Positions 7,317 through 10,911 of a stretch of 10,911 bases of DNA are shown in pieces (within the stretch, counting starts at the first letter, position 1; each line of letters opens with the position of its first letter). This DNA is from Thermoplasmata archaeon. Lineage in GTDB: Archaea > Thermoplasmatota > Thermoplasmata > SG8-5. The stretch spans positions 1-10,911 of the forward strand of contig JAUSPR010000278.1 in assembly GCA_030655715.1 (NCBI GenBank), written 5' to 3'. The position numbers and the translations under genes are program-made. The notes beneath the pieces are model-generated. The model worked only from the letters and a program-made list of their open reading frames with translations, was not told where the DNA came from and did not search any database.

Positions 7317-7544
7317 GCAATTGTTGAATGCAACTCATAGCATTTCAAGCAACGCATTCGACCATGGCATGGCAACAACCAAAAGCTAAATCCAATGCCA
7401 TGCTGCTTGTATTAAACAGACAGCAATTGGTGAATCCAAAGCTAAATCTGAGCATATCACGGATTCGCCCAGGGTAAGCAATTTCGCAACAAACACTCCC
7501 AATTTAATTCCGTAATCAGCAATTTAAAAATAATGAGATTACGG
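7317..7544. repeat. Array of four stem-loops with matched geometry
   Basis: Four inverted repeats follow one another: H1 7323-7331 with 7354-7362 (9 bp, one T-G pair, 22-nt loop); H2 7367-7374 with 7396-7403 (8 bp, 21-nt loop); H3 7429-7437 with 7461-7469 (9 bp, one T-G pair, 23-nt loop); H4 7510-7517 with 7537-7544 (8 bp, 19-nt loop). H2 and H3 share AAAGCTAAATC (7382-7392 and 7438-7448), within the H2 loop and at the start of the H3 loop. H1 and H3 belong to imperfect direct repeats 106 bp apart (GCAATTG at 7317-7323 and 7423-7429), and their stems differ by paired changes. No protein is encoded. Possible roles are a folded RNA downstream of arsC, paired protein-binding sites, or recombination sites. 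Confidence 0.6.
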
Positions 7545-7652
7545 GAGGACCGGCATGTCGAAGACCCCTATGACGAAAATATCGCAGACTACCGGATGGC
7601 ACGAGACGAGATAGAGAGGAAGGTCAGTGCGCTATTGTCAAAAATCCATTGA
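7533..7652 (+). pseudogene. C-terminal fragment of a second arsC
   Basis: From residue 5 this 39-codon open frame matches the last third of the ArsC upstream: EDRHVEDPYDENIADYRMAR compared with EDWHVEDPYGGTIDQYRIAR, ending SALLSKIH. At DNA level 27 of 28 bases match (7161-7188 compared with 7545-7572), then identity falls sharply. The P-loop and redox cysteines are absent, so it cannot be an active enzyme. It looks like the remnant of a tandem paralogue whose 5' part was lost or replaced by the stem-loop array; H4 of that array overlaps its 5' edge. The ATG at 7533 is probably accidental. Confidence 0.75.
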
Positions 7653-7749
7653 GTTCTGCAATAAGTTTATTAATGGTTCGGTATTGAACGTTTGTTTGGA
7701 ATCAGGCCATATCTACTAATGATTGACCAGAAACCTGCAAAATACCCCT

Positions 7750-7832
7750 GCGAGGATAGCCCAGCCTGGTAAGGCGCAGGATTGCTAATCCTGTGCTCTT
7801 TGAGCTCGGGGGTTCGAATCCCCCTCCTCGCG
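7750..7832 (+). tRNA. tRNA-Ser (anticodon GCT)
   Basis: The acceptor stem pairs GCGAGGA (7750-7756) with TCCTCGC (7825-7831), with discriminator G at 7832. The anticodon stem CAGGA/TCCTG (7777-7781, 7789-7793) encloses loop TTGCTAA, giving GCT at 7784-7786, which reads AGC/AGU serine codons. A long variable arm (about 7794-7807) and the T-arm GGGGG-TTCGAAT-CCCCC (7808-7824) complete a class II tRNA. CCA is not encoded and no intron is seen. A T-rich stretch at 7834-7850 follows and may end transcription. Confidence 0.96.
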
Positions 7833-7833
7833 C

Positions 7834-7850
7834 TTTATTTTTATATATTT
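7834..7850 (+). terminator. T-rich tract after tRNA-Ser
   Basis: TTTATTTTTATATATTT directly follows the tRNA and fits archaeal oligo-T termination. It also contains TTTATATA (7840-7847), a good TATA box sequence, but start sites predicted from it would fall inside stem A of structured repeat copy 2. Confidence 0.45.
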
Positions 7851-8060
7851 AGTGTCAAGCGGTCAAGAACCCTCTGGCCTTCAGGCCCGAGATAAATTGA
7901 CCGAGGACATGGATATAGCAAAAATGCCGCCATGTACCGTGCATATTCAAATAAATGAAATCAAAGCGGATGGGGTTTGATAAATCAGGTACATGGCCTA
8001 TACATCTATACTTCCAGCCCTGGCAACAAACGTCAGCCACTTTAGGAGCTGGTAGTTTAC
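7847..8060 (+). repeat. Structured repeat, copy 2 (uninterrupted)
   Basis: This 214-bp element matches copy 1 (1302-1783, opposite strand). Stem A: GTGTC 7852-7856 with GACAT 7906-7910, and CGGTCAA 7860-7866 with TTGACCG 7897-7903. Hairpin B: 7872-7879 with 7884-7891, one mismatch, loop TTCA. Stem C: GCCATGTACC 7929-7938 with GGTACATGGC 7988-7997. Hairpin D inside C: ATCAAA 7960-7965 with TTTGAT 7976-7981. The conserved linear block is 8015-8033, then hairpin E (8034-8051) and the 3' end GGTAGTTTAC (8051-8060). Stem C matches copy 1's stem only through compensatory changes. It lies 14 nt after tRNA-Ser and 40 nt before pdaD, on the same strand as both. The 3' hairpin with CTTTAG followed by GGTAGTTTAC resembles right ends of IS200/IS605-type elements as I remember them. 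No transposase or TnpB is encoded here. Confidence 0.78.
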
Positions 8061-8071
8061 GATAACAAAGG

Positions 8072-8078
8072 CTTAATA
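8072..8078 (+). promoter_or_regulatory. Possible TATA box for pdaD
   Basis: CTTAATA is centred about 26 nt before the pdaD ATG, matching the leaderless spacing of neighbouring genes. It is a weak match and lies just outside the 3' edge of structured repeat copy 2, so insertion of that repeat may have set or altered this promoter. Confidence 0.4.
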
Positions 8079-8100
8079 CCAAAATGATTTAATCCGCCTC

Positions 8101-8658
8101 ATGTCACCAGTAAATGTTTTCCTTCCGAAGAACGTTTTCTTCACGAAGGGGGTAGGCAGGCACAAGGAAAAACTCAGCAGTTTCGAGGATGCGCTAAGAT
8201 CTGCTGGTATCGAGAAATTTAATCTGGTTAGGGTTTCATCCATCCTCCCGCCACGTTGCTCAGTTGTTTCCAGGGAAAAAGGATTGCCAATGCTCGAACC
8301 GGGACAGATAGTATTCGTGGTCATCGCACAGGTCGAGTCCAATGAACCCAACCGCCTTATGGCCGCTTCAATTGGCATGGCCAACCCGAAAGTGGATCAT
8401 TATGGTTATCTTAGCGAGCATCATTCCTTCGGGCAAACTGAAAAGGTCTGCGGTGAATATGCTGAAGACCTTGCAGCCAAGATGCTGGCATCCACTCTGG
8501 GCATTGAATTCAATGTTGAATTGGGTTATGACGAGGCAAAGGACATGTTCAAGATGGGCGGCCATGATGTCAAGACAAAACATGTCACCCAGTCCGCGAT
8601 ATGTGACAAGAACGGTCTCTGGACAACTGTGATTTCAGCAGCCGTGTTCGTTATGTGA
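8101..8658 (+). CDS. pdaD: Pyruvoyl-dependent arginine decarboxylase
   Basis: PdaD decarboxylates arginine to agmatine, which archaea use for polyamine synthesis and for the agmatidine base of tRNA-Ile2. The 185-aa proenzyme contains the self-cleavage site at S46-S47 (RVSSILPP); cleavage gives a beta chain and an alpha chain whose first serine becomes the pyruvoyl cofactor. The later block [13 protein letters not shown] (about 102-114) and the C-terminal TKHVTQSA segment are typical of the family. Length is close to the roughly 165-aa archaeal enzymes. The ATG at 8101 is the only reasonable start; no SD precedes it, and a weak TATA-like element about 26 nt upstream suggests a leaderless message. 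The glycosyltransferase follows after 68 nt with its own promoter. Confidence 0.93.
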   Translation: MSPVNVFLPKNVFFTKGVGRHKEKLSSFEDALRSAGIEKFNLVRVSSILPPRCSVVSREKGLPMLEPGQIVFVVIAQVESNEPNRLMAASIGMANPKVDHYGYLSEHHSFGQTEKVCGEYAEDLAAKMLASTLGIEFNVELGYDEAKDMFKMGGHDVKTKHVTQSAICDKNGLWTTVISAAVFVM

Positions 8659-8697
8659 AACAGACACATAAACCTGGAACATAAAGGCATAGGAAAC

Positions 8698-8706
8698 CTT
8701 TTATTC
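8698..8706 (+). promoter_or_regulatory. TATA box for the glycosyltransferase gene
   Basis: CTTTTATTC, preceded by the BRE-like GGAAAC, is centred about 25 nt before the ATG at 8727, so the mRNA is probably leaderless. This spacing supports ATG 8727 over the GTG at 8724. Confidence 0.55.
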
Positions 8707-8726
8707 ATTATCACAATCCATCAGTG

Positions 8727-9431
8727 ATGAGTTCGATAGTTGTTTCGGTTATCATACCCACAATGAACGAGGAAGAGGCAATCGGCAAGGTCATGGATGA
8801 GATAAACATCTCGCTGAAAGGCATGGCCTATGAAGTACTGGTCGTGGACACAGATTCAAAGGACAAGACCCGAGAGATTGCTACCTCCAAGGGTGCCAGA
8901 GTAATCAGTGAATCCAGGAGAGGTTACGGACGTGCATACAAGACCGGCTTCAAGGAGGCAAAGGGAACTTATATTGCCACACTGGACGCGGATTGCACCT
9001 ATCCTCCGTCCGATATCCCGAAATTCGTAAAAATTCTTGAATCCGAGGGCATGGATTTCATTTCCGGAGACAGGCTTTCCACAATGGAGAAAGGCGTGAT
9101 GTCAGGCAAGCATCGCATGGGAAACTGGACTCTGAAGGTTACAATGAATCTTCTTTTCTCCATGAAATCCGCAGACTCGCAAACCGGCATGTGGGTGTTC
9201 AAACGTTCCATCCTTCCCAAGCTAAACATAACCAGCGACAGGATGGCCATGTCGGAAGAGATTAAAATCGAGGCATTCAAACATGTCAAATACAAGGAAG
9301 TTCCAATAAAATACAGTCCCAGAGTGGGTGAAGTAAAACTCAACTCCTGGAAGGACGGTAAGGACAATTTGATTTTTCTGTTCAGCAAGAAAATGGGCAA
9401 GGCGGGCAAGGCAGAGGGCGAGAAATTTTAG
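8727..9431 (+). CDS. Family 2 glycosyltransferase, dolichol-phosphate sugar synthase-like
   Basis: The 234-aa GT-A protein is likely to transfer a sugar from a nucleotide sugar to a polyprenyl phosphate at the cytoplasmic membrane face. It shows the N-terminal VSVIIPTMNEEEAIG start (residues 6-20), VVDTDSKDKT (39-48), the metal-binding DAD (87-89, TLDADCTYPP) and, further on, QTGMWVFKR and SEEIKIEA, as in Dpm1/DPG-like enzymes. There is no C-terminal membrane domain, so it resembles the short soluble Dpm1 type; the tail is lysine/glycine-rich. Sugar specificity cannot be told. The convergent neighbour UppP recycles the lipid carrier such enzymes use, which supports a role in protein or surface glycosylation. 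The tail-to-tail gap is only 15 nt. Confidence 0.88.
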   Translation: MSSIVVSVIIPTMNEEEAIGKVMDEINISLKGMAYEVLVVDTDSKDKTREIATSKGARVISESRRGYGRAYKTGFKEAKGTYIATLDADCTYPPSDIPKFVKILESEGMDFISGDRLSTMEKGVMSGKHRMGNWTLKVTMNLLFSMKSADSQTGMWVFKRSILPKLNITSDRMAMSEEIKIEAFKHVKYKEVPIKYSPRVGEVKLNSWKDGKDNLIFLFSKKMGKAGKAEGEKF

Positions 9432-9446
9432 GACGATTAATTACCA

Positions 9447-10241
9447 TTACATCAACCAGAAAACTAGTGCCAGCATTATTGTAATGCCTCCCAGGAACAG
9501 GCAAAACTTCGAGAACCGGATATTTCTCGCCACCTTCAAGAGCCAGTTCATTGACAGGAATCCGAAAACATACGAGGCTATTGCCGCCAATACCAGGCAC
9601 ATTATGCATTCTGCGGCCACATCGCTGAATACCACCATGTAAGCGAATGCAGCCATTGAGACCGGAACCGAAAGCAGGAATGAGAATGTCAGAGCCTCCA
9701 CCTCGTTAAACTTTCTGGCCAGCAGAGCACCCATTGTCAATCCGGATCTGGATACGCCCGGCAATACCGCAAATGCCTGGGCCAGGCCGACAAGAAGGTA
9801 ATCAACGGGCTTGCCCTCCCGTACCTTTCTGAAGGAGGATTTTTTACTACCGCCCAACACAATACCCGTGGCTATCAATCCGATACCGACCAGCAGGGTT
9901 ATTGTCATGCCGGTCCACAGCTCGCTGTCAAAGGTGCTTTCAAGAAATATGATTATTGGAAGCGCGCATCCCAATGAAATAATCGTGGTTATCCAATAAA
10001 ATTTCTTCTGCGGCGTGAACTTTCGAATGTCCAGGGTCTTGAGCAGGGGCTTTGGAAATCTCGTGAACACAGCTAGAGCCGTACCGATATGCACTGCCAG
10101 ACCGAATGGAATTGCAGCTTCAGGGCGGATTCCCAGAAAATCCACCATGACTATCGAGGTCTGGCCCGAGCTTGAGACAGGCAGCCATTCCAAAAGACCT
10201 TGGATTGTGCCGATGAGGAGCGCGCTGAACCAGTCGAACAT
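9447..10241 (-). CDS. uppP: Polyprenyl (undecaprenyl) diphosphatase, BacA/UppP family
   Basis: This integral membrane enzyme removes one phosphate from a C50-C60 polyprenyl diphosphate, regenerating the lipid carrier for glycan assembly. The 264-aa protein has the usual length and about eight hydrophobic helices. The signature residues are present: QGLLEWLPVSSSGQ at 14-27 (Q14, E18 and the Ser-rich loop) and PGVSRSG at 161-167 with the essential arginine R165; HIGT at 51-54 is also typical. In archaea the substrate is probably a dolichol-type diphosphate. The ATG at 10241 lies about 25 nt after a TATA box on the minus strand, so the message is probably leaderless. It converges on the glycosyltransferase gene. 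Confidence 0.93.
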   Translation of the reverse strand: MFDWFSALLIGTIQGLLEWLPVSSSGQTSIVMVDFLGIRPEAAIPFGLAVHIGTALAVFTRFPKPLLKTLDIRKFTPQKKFYWITTIISLGCALPIIIFLESTFDSELWTGMTITLLVGIGLIATGIVLGGSKKSSFRKVREGKPVDYLLVGLAQAFAVLPGVSRSGLTMGALLARKFNEVEALTFSFLLSVPVSMAAFAYMVVFSDVAAECIMCLVLAAIASYVFGFLSMNWLLKVARNIRFSKFCLFLGGITIMLALVFWLM

Positions 10242-10262
10242 AACCGAGAATATATGTGATAC

Positions 10263-10270
10263 TATTTATA
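10263..10270 (-). promoter_or_regulatory. TATA box for uppP
   Basis: On the minus strand this reads TATAAATA within an A/T-rich run, centred about 25 nt before the uppP ATG. It predicts a leaderless transcript. Confidence 0.65.
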
Positions 10271-10336
10271 TTTTATTAAAGATTATAAATCATCTCCCGT
10301 GTAAGAGACTCTAGAATAGATAGGCCTGGTGAGCGT

Positions 10337-10835
10337 TTATGAGGCATCATACCCTGGCCTTAAGGAGGCATGGTCGAGTTGGCTGGAACTGAAATCGGAG
10401 ATAGCTGACCAGAAGATTTCAAGCTCTGACAGTAATTTCAATAATTTGGGGGGCATATCTTGACGCATTTCATGGATTCATCAAGTATTATCTGCTTCGT
10501 ACCTTTTTCGGAGGACGTGCCTTGGAATAGTACGCATATCACTTTGCCTTTTTTTGGATGATTGGTAGCGATAACGGAGTGCTTTGAATAATGGCCATCT
10601 CCGGCGAATTTAAAAATGTTTCCAGTTCGCACAATGCCTTTCTATAAGCCTCATGTCTAAAAACAACAAGTGTAACTAAATTGGACAATGTATCTTTGTT
10701 CTCATCTGAAACCCCTGGATAATCATATATCAACTTGCGCAATGCATCCATGTCTTCATCGTTCAGCGATCGGTCTGTCTGTTGGCATAGTTTCAGAACC
10801 GAGGAGGCTGGTGAAGTACGGGAGTGTCGAGACAC
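10337..10835 (-). pseudogene. Unrecognised gene in three frames (frameshifted or assembly-damaged)
   Basis: Three consecutive minus-strand frames each look protein-like and join end to end. Segment 1, from 10835 or the ATG at 10751 to about 10617, is MDALRKLIYDYPGVSDENKD... ending ALCELET. Segment 2, from about 10617 to 10450, includes KFAGDGHYSKHSVIATNHP and ends MKCVKICPP. Segment 3, from about 10450 to 10337, reads KLLKLLSELEIFWSAISDF and ends GYDAS. The shifts fall at a 5-base T/A run (about 10614-10618) and a 6-base C/G run (10448-10453), each mended by one added base. The joined protein would be about 138 aa from ATG 10751 or 166 aa from GTG 10835. I recognise no domain; segment 2 looks like a beta-rich core and segment 3 a helix. 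The GTG start lies within a strong hairpin, so the ATG is more likely. It may be a real gene with sequencing errors or a decaying one. Confidence 0.45.
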
Positions 10836-10854
10836 CCTAGCCAGCCTCCGCGGT
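10798..10854. repeat. Strong 57-nt inverted repeat upstream of the last gene
   Basis: Perfect 9-bp arms 10803-10811 (GGAGGCTGG) and 10841-10849 (CCAGCCTCC) extend after one mismatch by ACCG/CGGT (10798-10801, 10851-10854). Inside is the near-palindrome GTGTC-GA-GACAC (10824-10835). On the minus strand it follows a TATA-like TTTATATC (10904-10911), so it would lie in the 5' part of the transcript of the downstream gene. It could be a leader structure, a small RNA or a repeat end. Confidence 0.55.
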
Positions 10855-10903
10855 ATTTCTGCCCCGGCACAATTTTACCTCAATGGATGAATTGACGACG
10901 TCT

Positions 10904-10911
10904 GATATAAA
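10904..10911 (-). promoter_or_regulatory. Possible TATA box at the window edge
   Basis: TTTATATC on the minus strand would place transcription start near 10880, about 25 nt before the hairpin at 10798-10854. The same bases could also serve a plus-strand gene beyond the window. Confidence 0.35.

Noticed and set aside
7323..7362. Integron attC site, because GTTGAAT fits the GTTRRRY core
   Set aside because: The paired core is in the wrong order for an attC site (GTT arm first, ATTCGAC last), and there is no cassette gene or integrase nearby.
7317..7544. CRISPR array
   Set aside because: The units are not near-identical repeats with uniform spacers; the stems differ in sequence and spacing between hairpins varies from 4 to 40 nt.
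7840..7847. TTTATATA as the promoter of structured repeat copy 2
   Set aside because: Start sites expected about 25 nt downstream fall inside stem A, which would remove its 5' arm; the tract is better read as the tRNA terminator. Transcript mapping could overturn this.
7855..8082. Minus-strand ORF of 75 codons over the structured repeat
   Set aside because: It follows the antisense of a repeat whose changes preserve stems rather than codons, and it shows no protein features.
10300..10437. C/D box sRNA or unknown small RNA after uppP's promoter
   Set aside because: No convincing C and D box pair; most of the region is better explained as the third frame of the frameshifted minus-strand gene.

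Overview
The window looks archaeal, most likely a euryarchaeote-like lineage, with moderate GC. Supporting points are a pyruvoyl-dependent arginine decarboxylase, a tRNA-Ser without encoded CCA, and TATA-like boxes centred about 25-30 nt before several start codons, which implies leaderless mRNAs. Downstream operon genes instead carry Shine-Dalgarno sequences. I cannot assign a species.

Layout. 1-110 is a G/C-rich dyad region. 174-1247 (+) is a zinc-ribbon protein with one C-terminal membrane anchor. 1302-1783 is a structured repeat (copy 1, minus strand) split by about 270 bp of unrelated, tandem-repeat-rich DNA. 1783-5138 (-) is a tightly coupled operon read dGTPase, deoC, phosphohexomutase-family enzyme; the last gene has a one-base frameshift. 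Divergent from it, 5246-7289 (+) is guanine deaminase, tRNA-dihydrouridine synthase, a 67-aa membrane microprotein and an arsenate reductase-type phosphatase. 7290-7652 holds an array of four stem-loops and the C-terminal remnant of a second arsC. 7750-7832 is tRNA-Ser(GCT), followed by copy 2 of the structured repeat (7847-8060, +). Then come pdaD (8101-8658, +), a family 2 glycosyltransferase (8727-9431, +), convergent uppP (9447-10241, -), and an unrecognised, apparently doubly frameshifted gene (10337-10835, -) whose 5' end lies in a strong hairpin.

How the genes fit. dGTPase, phosphomutase, DeoC and guanine deaminase can be read as a deoxyguanosine disposal route: dGTP to deoxyguanosine; base to xanthine; sugar to acetaldehyde and glyceraldehyde-3-phosphate. 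The purine nucleoside phosphorylase it needs is not in the window. The glycosyltransferase and UppP fit lipid-carrier-dependent glycosylation. PdaD makes agmatine.

The most unusual content is non-coding. Two inverted copies of a roughly 210-nt element differ in sequence, yet their stems are kept by paired compensatory changes. A separate run of four stem-loops with near-identical geometry lies after arsC, and two of these also show compensatory changes. Three apparent frameshifts in the window can each be undone by adding one base, each time at a homopolymer run, so assembly error is a serious possibility for all of them.
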